Positions 1 to 7,960 of a stretch of DNA of 64,000 nucleotides are shown piece by piece; position 1 is the stretch's first letter; each line of letters starts with the position of its first letter. Below the pieces are notes generated by a model, which did not search any database, was not told the origin of the DNA, and worked only from the letters and a program-made list of their open reading frames with translations. The stretch is taken from assembly GCA_020633465.1 (NCBI GenBank), contig JACKDN010000038.1, positions 10,776 through 74,775 on the forward strand, written 5' to 3'. Origin of the DNA: Myxococcales bacterium (GTDB lineage Bacteria > Myxococcota_A > Bradymonadia > UBA7976 > UBA1532). The translations under genes were made by a program, and so were the position numbers.

Positions 1-2
1 CC

Positions 3-3000
3 GCCGATACGCCCTGCGAGATGCCGCCCGGACCCCGGGGGTACGCCGTCAGGAAACTCTCGGCTGGCGCCGAGACCCTGCTCACGGTCGAGCGGGTCTG
101 CGAGGGCGTGAGGCGCACCGTGACGCACCCCTCCGGCCTGCAGACCATCACGACGCACTTCGACGACGGCACGGTCGTGGCCGAGGACGGTGTGGGCAAC
201 ATCACATCGTTGGACACCGCCGCCAGCGACCGGTGGGGGCCGCTCGTCGAGGTGCCGGTCGCTCAGCGGACTTGGCTCGCGGGCACGCCCACCGATGGGG
301 ACGCCTCGGTCGAGACCAAGTACACCTTCTCCTGGCACGTCGAAGGCGGCGCAACTTTCACGCCGGGCCAAGACCCGTGGTCGGTTACCCAGGGGACGGT
401 CACGCAGGAGGTCAAGGAGGCGGATGGGACGACGCGTGTCCGTACCTCCCAATGGGAACTCGACGCCGATGCACAGGAGACGGTCTTCAGCCAGACGGTC
501 GAGCTTGCAGAGCGGGAGGACGGGGTACCAACGCCCGAACGGGCATCGACCACCGTGTTGGAGTGGGTCGGGGCCGACGCGATGCGCCCCGTCCGCTCGA
601 GCGTCGGCACTTTGTCGGAGACGGTCTACGGCTACGACGATGCGGGCGGCAGGCCGTGGCTGCGCACGGTCATCGGACGGAGCCTCCCCGGCAGCCAGGT
701 CATCGAACAGCGGCTGGAGACGATCTTCGACCCGAACGGCGCGCACGGGCCGACCCTTACGTCCCTGGTCGACCACGAGCTGCAGAGCGCCGGCGCCGCC
801 GCCGATCGCCCCATCGTGGGGGTCGAGGTGGTGGACGGGCTCGGTCGGACCGTTCGAAGCGAGCTGGGCGCCGAGGCGGTGACCACGGTGGCGCTGCAGT
901 CGTACGACGCGCTGGGCCGTCGAGTCGCGGTGACCGTGCCGGGCGAAGCGGGCCACCAGAAGGTCCATCAGTTCGCATACAACGACGCGGGCCTGCAGGT
1001 GCGCGCGTGCCTCCCGTCGGTCGACCCGACCGATCCGTCCCTGGCCTGCGACGACAACCACCCGAGCGCGCTCACCGCACATCTGGACGCGGAGCACGGT
1101 CGTCCCGAGCAATTCGTTCTTCCCGAACAAGCGGGCGCCTTGGCCTTCGTCTACGACGGCGCCGGGCGCATCGAGCAGACGACGTTCGGCGGCGCGATGG
1201 CCGGCGCGGCCGGTGTCGAGTACGCAACCGGCGCTGGTGAGTTCTGGGTCCAGCGGCTGTTCTTCGGTCACGACGACCGACCCACCGTCGAGTACGCCCT
1301 CGAGGACCAGGCGCTCTCGGCAACCCGGTGGGTGCGCCTGCACGACGTGGGCGGGCCCGCCAAGGACCGCGACCCGCAGCCGCAAACGGGCACGTTGCTG
1401 GGCGGCGTCGAGGCTGCGCGCACCGCGCGCGGACTGCCGACGGACATCACCCTGCACGAAGGCGGGCACCCGGTCGCGAGCGGCTTCGCGATCGCACTCG
1501 ATCTCGTGCACGGACTCGACGACGAACTGCAGACGGTCACGGTCGATGGCGGCGCGACGACGCTGCAACTGCAGCGGGATGGAGCGGATGACGCAGGGCT
1601 GCTCGTGCGCCTGACCTCCGGCGTGGTCGAGACCGAGTGGACGTACGACGCCCACGGGCGCGTCGCCATCGAACGCAGCTACCGCCTCGACGCGGCCGGC
1701 TGCTCGCCCACCGACTGCCCCGGCGGCACGGTCTGTCGGTTCGACCTGGGCGCAGTCCCACGCTGCGAGCTGTATCGACAGGACTACACGCAGCGCTACG
1801 CGGATGGCCGCTTGCGGTCGCTCGCGGAGGACGTCGGCGGGGAGGCGGCGACGACGGACTTTGTCTACGACACGCTGGGTCGGTTGGTCGCGGCTGGCGC
1901 GGAGACCTTCGCCTACGATCCCAACGGCAACCGGCTCGACGATGCCCTCGGCCTGCAGAGCGTGTTCGACGGACGTGACCGGCTGGTCTGGTCGGCGCGG
2001 ACGGGCGACCACTTCGCCTACGACGGCGCCGGGCGGCTGAGCGAGCGTTGTACTGGCGCGCCGTGCGGCGACCCCCAGTCGGTCACGGCGTGGCGCTACA
2101 CCTACGACGCGCTGGGCAACTTGGTCGAGGCCGAGGCGCCCAACGGCGACGTGGTCGAGTACATCATCGGCCCGGGTGGCCAGCGCGTGGGCCGGCGCGT
2201 CGTCCCGCCCGGCGGGGGCGGCGTGGGCTGGCGCTACCTGATCTACGGCGAGCCGCTGCGGCCCTATGCCGAGGTGGACGAGTTCGGTGTCCTGCAGAGC
2301 GTCTTCGTCTACGCGCAGGGCGGTACGACCCCGGACCTGATCTACACGCGTGCCGGCGCCGGCTTCGAGGCACTGCGGGTATTGACCGATCACGTGGGCT
2401 CGGTTCGTCTGCTGGTGCGCGCCAGCGACGGCGAGGTGGTTCGTCGCTACGAGTACGACGTCTGGGGCCATAGGGTCGTGGACTCGTCGGCGGACGGATA
2501 CGCGAACTTCTCGCAGCCCTTCGGCTTCGCTGGTGGCCTGCACGACGAGGCGACCGGCCTGGTCCGCTTCGGCCTGCGCGACTACGACCCGCGGCTCGGC
2601 CGCTGGACCGCGCCGGACCCACTGGGCTTCGGCGGCGGGGACTTCAACCTGTACGCCTACGCCGGGAACGATCCGGTGAACTTCGTCGATCCGACGGGTC
2701 TGTTCCCCTGCGGCTCGTTCGTCATGCTCGGGCAACTGCTGGGCGGGCTGCTGTCGGTCGCGGACCTGTTCCATGCGATCACGGCGGCGGCGAACGGGGA
2801 CCTGTGGGGCGCGGCGGGGCACCTGGCGATGGGGTTGCCGTGGGGGCGGGTGCTGAAGGGGACTGGGGCGCTGCTGGGGGCGGCGGGGTTGATTCGGATA
2901 AACTTGCGCGGCCCCCAGAACCTACTGCAGCTTGCAATTTCGAAGGTCCCGGGTGCCTGGGGCTCGGCGGTGCGTACAAGGAAAGGGGTTGGCCTGCGGT

Positions 3001-3212
3001 GGTTTGGCGCGAAGGGAGATTCCATTCGAATCGATCGAGGCGTCCGACGATCGCCATTCCCAGCGCAGAGGGTGGACCACGTGGTCATCAATCGAGGGGG
3101 GCGTATCATTGGCCCAGACGGTGTGCCCATCCAGGGAGCGCTGAAGGCCAATCCGCAGGCGCATATCCCGCTTGCTGATTGGGTCAACTGGACACACTGG
3201 TACTCCCCATGA
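3..3212 (+). CDS. RHS-repeat polymorphic toxin, 5'-truncated by the window edge
   Basis: The frame is open to the left edge, so the start lies outside; an internal ATG at 21 is not convincing as the true start. The protein carries YD/RHS-type repeats (for example YDALGNLVEAEAPNGDVVEY and YDPNGNR) and then the classic RHS-associated core near residues 840-900, with GLRDYDPRLGRWTAPDP and NLYAYAGNDPVNFVDPTGL. RHS proteins form a shell that encloses a C-terminal toxin. The tail after DPTGL (about 165 residues) starts with a hydrophobic Gly/Leu/Ala-rich segment and ends in a compact domain with RIDRG, VDHVVINRGGRIIGPDG, AHIPL and a Trp-rich end WVNWTHW. I recall similar tails on other RHS proteins but cannot name the toxin activity. 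The stop overlaps the next gene by ATGA, the usual toxin-immunity arrangement. Confidence 0.9.
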   Translation, partial: ADTPCEMPPGPRGYAVRKLSAGAETLLTVERVCEGVRRTVTHPSGLQTITTHFDDGTVVAEDGVGNITSLDTAASDRWGPLVEVPVAQRTWLAGTPTDGDASVETKYTFSWHVEGGATFTPGQDPWSVTQGTVTQEVKEADGTTRVRTSQWELDADAQETVFSQTVELAEREDGVPTPERASTTVLEWVGADAMRPVRSSVGTLSETVYGYDDAGGRPWLRTVIGRSLPGSQVIEQRLETIFDPNGAHGPTLTSLVDHELQSAGAAADRPIVGVEVVDGLGRTVRSELGAEAVTTVALQSYDALGRRVAVTVPGEAGHQKVHQFAYNDAGLQVRACLPSVDPTDPSLACDDNHPSALTAHLDAEHGRPEQFVLPEQAGALAFVYDGAGRIEQTTFGGAMAGAAGVEYATGAGEFWVQRLFFGHDDRPTVEYALEDQALSATRWVRLHDVGGPAKDRDPQPQTGTLLGGVEAARTARGLPTDITLHEGGHPVASGFAIALDLVHGLDDELQTVTVDGGATTLQLQRDGADDAGLLVRLTSGVVETEWTYDAHGRVAIERSYRLDAAGCSPTDCPGGTVCRFDLGAVPRCELYRQDYTQRYADGRLRSLAEDVGGEAATTDFVYDTLGRLVAAGAETFAYDPNGNRLDDALGLQSVFDGRDRLVWSARTGDHFAYDGAGRLSERCTGAPCGDPQSVTAWRYTYDALGNLVEAEAPNGDVVEYIIGPGGQRVGRRVVPPGGGGVGWRYLIYGEPLRPYAEVDEFGVLQSVFVYAQGGTTPDLIYTRAGAGFEALRVLTDHVGSVRLLVRASDGEVVRRYEYDVWGHRVVDSSADGYANFSQPFGFAGGLHDEATGLVRFGLRDYDPRLGRWTAPDPLGFGGGDFNLYAYAGNDPVNFVDPTGLFPCGSFVMLGQLLGGLLSVADLFHAITAAANGDLWGAAGHLAMGLPWGRVLKGTGALLGAAGLIRINLRGPQNLLQLAISKVPGAWGSAVRTRKGVGLRWFGAKGDSIRIDRGVRRSPFPAQRVDHVVINRGGRIIGPDGVPIQGALKANPQAHIPLADWVNWTHWYSP

Positions 3213-3652
3213 GTGAAGCCGATGGCGGGCAGGATGGAGTCGCTCTGAACGTTCGGAGACGAGTGGTCGAAGTCCTTGAGCTGATCGCCAGCGAGGAAAG
3301 CCAGCTCGAGTACCAAACCCAGGCCCCGGGCGTTCATGTGGCGCATGAGATCTTCAATCAGTGGGAGGATTGGTACAGGCCGAGCGCGGAGTACTTCCCG
3401 TTAGCCTTCACGGCGGAGGAACTCGAGGTACTCCGAGCATTTCATGAGGTCTACGAGCAGGTTTGTGCCGAAACGCCGCAGATTCTGCCACCGATTGGTC
3501 TATTTGTGGCAACTGAGGCATGGAGGCGGTACTCAAGGGCTGCCCATCACGCGCTTGGCCGACTGCGCCGCACCTCGCTGGAATCGGGTCCAGATCCGCT
3601 CGGAAGTGAGAGTCCCCCATCCGATCCGGATTCAGGTGCCAGGCAAGTCTGA
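3209..3652 (+). CDS. Candidate immunity protein for the RHS toxin
   Basis: A 147-residue protein whose ATG at 3209 overlaps the RHS stop codon (ATGA), so it is translationally coupled. An upstream ATG at 3179 in the same frame would overlap more and is less likely. No family was recognised. The body is small, acidic and predicted largely helical, with aromatic-rich segments (NQWEDWYRPSAEYFPLAF, EAWRRYSRAAHHAL). Position, size and coupling to a polymorphic toxin make immunity the best guess, but that is inference from context. The last residues (DSGARQV) are encoded by the start of the REP-like repeat at 3634. The original C-terminus may therefore have been replaced by the repeat insertion. 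Confidence 0.7.
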   Translation: MSEADGGQDGVALNVRRRVVEVLELIASEESQLEYQTQAPGVHVAHEIFNQWEDWYRPSAEYFPLAFTAEELEVLRAFHEVYEQVCAETPQILPPIGLFVATEAWRRYSRAAHHALGRLRRTSLESGPDPLGSESPPSDPDSGARQV

Positions 3653-3717
3653 AGACGCCCGGCGGCGGGCGCTGCGGGCGGCGCGGCGATCCGTTGACGG
3701 TGGACTTGTTCGGTGAC
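3634..3717 (+). repeat. REP-like repeat, partial copy 1
   Basis: About 84 bp that match the first part of the two longer copies downstream, beginning AGGTGCCAGGCAAGTCTGAA and ending ACTTGTTCGGTGA. GTGCCAGGCA is a near-palindrome of the sort found at ends of REP elements mobilised by Y1/RAYT transposases. The copy supplies the last seven codons and the stop of the preceding candidate immunity gene. Confidence 0.75.
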
Positions 3718-3727
3718 AATCAGGTGG

Positions 3728-3760
3728 CACCGAATCAGCACCGAATCAGCACCGAATCAG
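3728..3760 (+). repeat. 11-bp tandem repeat, three units
   Basis: Three consecutive perfect units of CACCGAATCAG lie between the partial repeat copy and the first full copy. They directly abut the AGGTGCCAGGCA motif of the next copy. Confidence 0.8.
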
Positions 3761-4092
3761 GTGCCAGGCAAGTCTGAAGACGCCCGCCAGCGGGCGCGGC
3801 GGGCGGCGCGGCGATCCGCTGACGGTGGACTTGTTCGGTGAACGTGCGGCCCGTCCGCGGCGTTGGCGGGTTTCGAGGCGGAGGACGTGCGCTGCGAGGC
3901 GCTGCGGGGGGCGGAAGGCCGGCTGGGGAGCGGTCAGCGGACGCAGGTCGGCCTTGGCGCTCGGTTGGCGCGGCTGGTGGCGAGTTCGGCAGGGCTGCGG
4001 GCCGCTATGTCGCGGGCGCGGGCGCGTCGCAGGCGAGGGTGAGCGGGACGATGCAGCCCGCGGGGAACTTGCAGTCGTCGCGGTGGGTGCGC
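3759..4092 (+). repeat. REP-like repeat, full copy 2 (about 334 bp)
   Basis: A near-identical direct repeat of 4103-4436, offset by 344 bp. It includes, on the minus strand, a copy of roughly the last 29 codons of the adjacent transposase gene, then diverges at about 4092. The stretch from 3653 to 4348 has no gene of its own. Open frames here on the plus strand are antisense to transposase sequence and were not called. Confidence 0.8.
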
Positions 4093-4102
4093 CGCCGGAA
4101 TT

Positions 4103-4436
4103 AGGTGCCAGGCAAATCTGAAGACGGCCGTCGGCGGGTGCGGCGGGCGGCGCGGCGATCCGCTGACGGTGGACTTGTTCGGTGAACGTGCGGCCGGTCC
4201 GCGGCGTTGGCGGGTTTCGAGGCGGAGGACGTGGGCCGCGAGGCGCTGCGGGGGGCGGAAGGCCGGCTGTGGAGCGGTCAGCGGACGCAGGTCGGCCTTG
4301 GCGCTCGGTTGGCGCGGCCGGTGGCGAGTTCGGCAGGGCTGCGGGCCGCTATGTCGCGGGCGCGGGCGCGTCGCAGGCGAGGGTGAGCGGGACGATGCAG
4401 CCCTCGGGGAACTTGCAGTCGTCGCGGTGGGTGCGC
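4103..4436 (+). repeat. REP-like repeat, full copy 3, fused to the transposase 3' end
   Basis: This copy begins AGGTGCCAGGCAAATCTGAA and runs into the 3' end of the transposase coding sequence (4349 onward, minus strand). It is probably the parental copy from which 3759-4092 and 3634-3717 were duplicated, because here the homology continues into an intact gene. Confidence 0.75.
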
Positions 4437-5284
4437 AGGGCGTCGACGGCGCGGCGGTAGGCCTCGACGAAGGCGATGTAGGCGGCGCGCCAGGCCTTGC
4501 GGGCGGCGCGCGTGCTGGCGTGGACGAGGGGCATCGGGCTCTTGGCGGCCTTCTGGGGTCGGTAGGTCGGGTCCATGGCGAGGATGCGCTGCACGCCGAG
4601 CACGGTCTTGCCGTCGCGGCGCCGCGCCTCTTCGGCGTCGTGCTCCACCTCCTTCACCAGGCGGCGCATCACGGAGGCGCGCTCGCCGAACGGGCGGTGG
4701 GCGAGGCAGGGCATGGGGTGCAGCTCGAGGTTCATCGGCACCGTGAAGTCGGCCTCGTCGAGCACGACGCCGGGGTTCCTGCGCTTGGCGGCGTCCATGG
4801 CGACGCGGTCGACGAACTCGCCCGGGAGCGACGTGCCGTCGCAGAGGTTCGTGGCGCAGTGGACGCCGGGCCAGTCCTTGATCCGGGTCACGAGGTTCTC
4901 CTTCACGCCGTTGGAGAAAGCGTAACGCAACCTCTCGATTTGACTGAGTTCGTCGGCGATCGGGATGGCGTGATAGCGGCCCTCCCACATCGGGCCGGTC
5001 CAACCGTACAGGTGGCCGACCTCGACGGACACCTTGCGGTTCAACAGCCGGTGGAAGTCGGCCATGGCCTGCGCGCTGGGGTAGGTGGCGATGATGCTGA
5101 GGTGGTTGCTCATCGCGTAGATCGAGTGGACCTTCACCATGTACTTCAGGGCCGCGTACGCGGCGGCGCCGACGATGCGGCGGTTGAGCTTGGGTGACGG
5201 GCGCAGCAGGTAGCGCTGCTGAATGCAGCGGATGGTCGTCTCGACCGGCGTCTTCTCGTCGACGAAGCGGATGGGGCGGCCCAT
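4349..5284 (-). CDS. REP-associated tyrosine (Y1-type) transposase
   Basis: A 311-residue protein of the Y1_Tnp/RAYT type. The ATG at 5284 has GGAGG five bases upstream, which is why it is preferred over an upstream start at 5386. Recognisable family segments are RYLLRPSPKLN near the start, MSNHLSIIATYPS (the position of the HUH metal-binding motif), GHLYGWTGPMWEGRYHAIPI, and LRYAFSNGVKENLV followed by DWPGVHC. In the usual family form the motif reads NHxH; here the second histidine appears to be replaced by serine, so activity is uncertain. These enzymes mobilise short palindromic REP elements rather than themselves. Copies of the gene's 3' end are tandemly repeated downstream, which supports past mobilisation or slippage at this end. 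Confidence 0.8.
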   Translation of the reverse strand: MGRPIRFVDEKTPVETTIRCIQQRYLLRPSPKLNRRIVGAAAYAALKYMVKVHSIYAMSNHLSIIATYPSAQAMADFHRLLNRKVSVEVGHLYGWTGPMWEGRYHAIPIADELSQIERLRYAFSNGVKENLVTRIKDWPGVHCATNLCDGTSLPGEFVDRVAMDAAKRRNPGVVLDEADFTVPMNLELHPMPCLAHRPFGERASVMRRLVKEVEHDAEEARRRDGKTVLGVQRILAMDPTYRPQKAAKSPMPLVHASTRAARKAWRAAYIAFVEAYRRAVDALRTHRDDCKFPEGCIVPLTLACDAPAPAT

Positions 5285-5500
5285 GGGAACCTCCGGCGGC
5301 TGATGGCGGAGGCCTCTATCGGACAGCGGAAGCGCGTGTTGCGCGTGAACGGGCATTCTGTGCAGATTTCTCGGCGTCGGGCTCACCGACCGTGCGCGCC
5401 TGCGCAGATCGGGCGGGCTGCGAGGGGCGTCCGAGCTGTTGGCGGCACCGTTCTCGGCGCGAAGAATGCGAAATCCGATCGTCTGACCCCGCAGCGGCGC

Positions 5501-5529
5501 TTGTACGGCCCGCGCCGACCTGCTACCGT
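5501..5529 (+). promoter_or_regulatory. Possible sigma-70-type promoter for era-der
   Basis: TTGTAC and TACCGT are separated by 17 bp, with TGC just before the -10 (extended -10). Only about half of each hexamer matches consensus. The 278-bp gap between the transposase and era also carries CGTCTGACCCC near 5479, a motif that may mark the other edge of the transposase element. Confidence 0.3.
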
Positions 5530-5562
5530 GCGCGGCCTTTCTCTCCCGGGTCCGGAACGATC

Positions 5563-6483
5563 GTGTCGAACGCTCCCTACCGCTGCGGCTTCGTGACGCT
5601 GGTCGGCCGACCCAACGTCGGCAAGTCGACCCTGCTCAACCGCGTGCTGGGGCAGAAGATCGCGATCACCTCGCATCGCCCCCAGACCACGCGCAACCGC
5701 ATCCCCGGCGTGCTGACGCGGCCCGACGCGCAGATCGTGTTCGTCGACACGCCCGGCCTGCACAAGGCCGAGCGCGCGCTCAACCAGCACATGGTCGACG
5801 TCGCCACCGAGGCCCTGTGGGACACGGACGCCGTGGCGCTGCTGATCGAGGCCGGCGTCGGGCCCGAGCTCGAGGTCGGCATCAGCGAGACGGTGACCGA
5901 GCTGCTCGAGCAGCTGCGCGGCACGGGCAAGCCGGTCTTCCTGGTCATCAACAAGATCGACCGGCTGCCGCGGCCGCAGGTGCTGCCGATCATCGCCGCC
6001 TACCAGGACGCCTTCGACTTCGCGGCCATCCTGCCGGTGAGCGCGACGAAGGGCATCGGCGTGGACGCGCTGCTCGACGCGCTGGCCGCGGCGATGCCCG
6101 AGGGGCCGGCGCTGTACCCCGAGGACGCCCTGACCGATCTGCCGGAGCGCTTCATCGCCGCCGAGATGGTGCGCGAGAAGCTGTTCCGGCAGCTGGGGCA
6201 GGAGGTGCCCTACAGCACGGCGGTCACGGTCGAGGCGTGGCGCGAGCTGAGCGACAGCGGGCGGGTCGAGATCGAGGCGGTCGTCCACGTCGAGCGCGAG
6301 TCGCAGAAGGGCATCGTGATCGGCAAGGGCGGGCAGATGCTCAAGCGCATCGGCATCGACGCCCGGCGCGACCTCGAGCGCATGCTGGCGGCCAAGGTGC
6401 ACCTGCGGCTGTTCGTGCGGGTGGAGAAGGGCTGGACGCGCTCGGTGGGCAGCTTGAAGAAGCTGGGGTACGGCGAACAGTGA
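5563..6483 (+). CDS. era: GTPase Era
   Basis: A 306-residue Era GTPase, which binds the 3' end of 16S rRNA and acts in 30S subunit maturation at the membrane-cytosol interface. Visible motifs are G1 GRPNVGKST, the switch region with SHRPQTTRNRI, G3 DTPGLH, G4 NKID and G5 SATKG. A C-terminal KH domain carries VIGKGGQMLKRIG and ends near WTRSVGSLKKLGY. The start is a GTG at 5563, placing the G1 motif about 14 residues in as in other Era proteins; no strong ribosome binding site precedes it. Its stop overlaps the der start by GTGA, so the two ribosome-assembly GTPases are coupled. Confidence 0.96.
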   Translation: MSNAPYRCGFVTLVGRPNVGKSTLLNRVLGQKIAITSHRPQTTRNRIPGVLTRPDAQIVFVDTPGLHKAERALNQHMVDVATEALWDTDAVALLIEAGVGPELEVGISETVTELLEQLRGTGKPVFLVINKIDRLPRPQVLPIIAAYQDAFDFAAILPVSATKGIGVDALLDALAAAMPEGPALYPEDALTDLPERFIAAEMVREKLFRQLGQEVPYSTAVTVEAWRELSDSGRVEIEAVVHVERESQKGIVIGKGGQMLKRIGIDARRDLERMLAAKVHLRLFVRVEKGWTRSVGSLKKLGYGEQ

Positions 6484-7814
6484 AGCCTCTGGTCGCCATC
6501 GTGGGCCGACCCAACGTCGGCAAGTCGACCCTGTTCAACCGCCTCATCGGCGAGCGCCGGGCGATCGTGCTCGACACGCCGGGGGTGACGCGCGACCGCA
6601 ACTACGGTGACGCGCGCTGGGGTGGGGCCGAGTTCAGCGTCGTCGACACCGGCGGCTTCGAGCCCGAGTCGCAGGACAGCGTCATCGCGCAGATGCGGGC
6701 GCAAGCGATGCTGGCCATCGAGGAGGCCGAGGTCGTCGTCTTCGTGGCCGACGGACGCGAGGGGCTGCAGCGCGCCGACGAGGACGTGGTGACGCTGCTG
6801 CGGCGCTCGCACCCCAACGTGATCTACGCGGTGAACAAGATCGACGGCACGAAGCAGGAGGCCCTGGCCGCCGACTTCTACGCGCTGGGCGTGCCGCACA
6901 TCCACACCATCTCGGCCGAGCACGGGCGCGGGGTGGGGCGCATGCTCGACGCGGTGGTCGACCTGCTGCCCGACGCCGACGACGAGGACGAGGACGAGGA
7001 CGCCATCACGCGCTTCGCGCTGGTGGGGCGGCCCAACGTCGGCAAGTCGACGCTGTCGAACCGCCTCTTGGGCGAGGACCGCATGATCGTCCACGACGTG
7101 CCGGGCACGACGCGGGACGCCATCGACGCGCGGCTGATGTTCGAGGGGCGCGCCTACACGCTCATCGACACGGCCGGCCTGCGGCGCAAGCGGGGCATCG
7201 ACCGCAAGTCCAGCGAGGGCTACAGCGTGGTGCGCACCATGCGCGCCATGGACCGCTGCCACGTGGCGGTGGCGCTGCTCGACGCGACCGAGGGCGTGAC
7301 CGATCAGGACGCCCGGATCATCGGGCTGGCGGTCGAGAAGGGGCGCGGCCTGATCCTGCTGGTCAACAAGTGGGACGCCGTCGAGAAGGACCCCAAGTCG
7401 GCGCAGCGCTTCGAGGAGCAGGTTCGGCTGAAGCTGCCCTTCGCGGCCTGGGCGCCGGTGCTCTTCGTGTCGGGTCTCAGCGGCCAGCGCGTACACCGGC
7501 TGATGCCGCTGATCGACAAGGTGCGGGCGGCGCACCAGTTCCGCGAGGGCACGGGCCCGCTGAACCGCTGGCTCGAGCAGTGTACGCAGCGTCACCACCC
7601 GCCGGTGGTGAAGAACCGCCGCGTGAAGTTCTACTACGCGACGCAGGCGCGCACCGCGCCGCCCACCATCGTGGTGTCGTGCAACGATCCCGAGGCGGTG
7701 CACTTCAGCTACCAGCGCTTCCTGGTCAACCAGTTCCGCGAGGCCTTCCCGGTCGAGGGCACGCCCGTGCGCCTCGTCTTCCGCGGCAAGAAGGATCGGC
7801 ACGACGAGGACTGA
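6480..7814 (+). CDS. der: Ribosome-associated double GTPase Der (EngA)
   Basis: A 444-residue protein with two consecutive GTPase domains and a KH-like C-terminus, needed for 50S subunit assembly. Domain 1 has GRPNVGKSTLFNRL, DTPGVTRDRNYG, DTGGF and NKIDG. A short acidic linker rich in Asp/Glu follows near residue 165-172. Domain 2 has GRPNVGKSTLSNRLLGED, DVPGTTRDAID, DTAGLRRKRGID and NKWD. The C-terminal part retains PPVVKNRRVKFYYATQ, the typical RNA-contacting segment. Translation starts at a GTG at 6480 that overlaps the era stop. Nothing is odd apart from the strongly acidic interdomain linker. Confidence 0.96.
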   Translation: MKPLVAIVGRPNVGKSTLFNRLIGERRAIVLDTPGVTRDRNYGDARWGGAEFSVVDTGGFEPESQDSVIAQMRAQAMLAIEEAEVVVFVADGREGLQRADEDVVTLLRRSHPNVIYAVNKIDGTKQEALAADFYALGVPHIHTISAEHGRGVGRMLDAVVDLLPDADDEDEDEDAITRFALVGRPNVGKSTLSNRLLGEDRMIVHDVPGTTRDAIDARLMFEGRAYTLIDTAGLRRKRGIDRKSSEGYSVVRTMRAMDRCHVAVALLDATEGVTDQDARIIGLAVEKGRGLILLVNKWDAVEKDPKSAQRFEEQVRLKLPFAAWAPVLFVSGLSGQRVHRLMPLIDKVRAAHQFREGTGPLNRWLEQCTQRHHPPVVKNRRVKFYYATQARTAPPTIVVSCNDPEAVHFSYQRFLVNQFREAFPVEGTPVRLVFRGKKDRHDED

Positions 7815-7960
7815 CCCGGTCGACGCCGGGCGCCCCGCCGCCGCTTGCCATCACCCAGTCCCCCGGTTGACACCGGACCCCGAACGGGCGAAGTTCGCGC
7901 GACGCCGCGCGCCGTGCGCGCCGGCCGACCGTTGATCCGGAGATCGATCCAGGGGGACGC

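Noticed and set aside
3825..4460. Short plus-strand frames MDLFGERAARPRRW and MDLFGERAAGPRRW
   Set aside because: They are antisense copies of the transposase 3' end within the direct repeats. Their likeness to each other reflects the DNA duplication, not protein conservation.
5194..5562. N-terminal extension of Era by 123 residues
   Set aside because: The extension overlaps the divergent transposase and its upstream gap, lacks any domain, and Era normally begins about 14 residues before its G1 motif, which fits the GTG at 5563.
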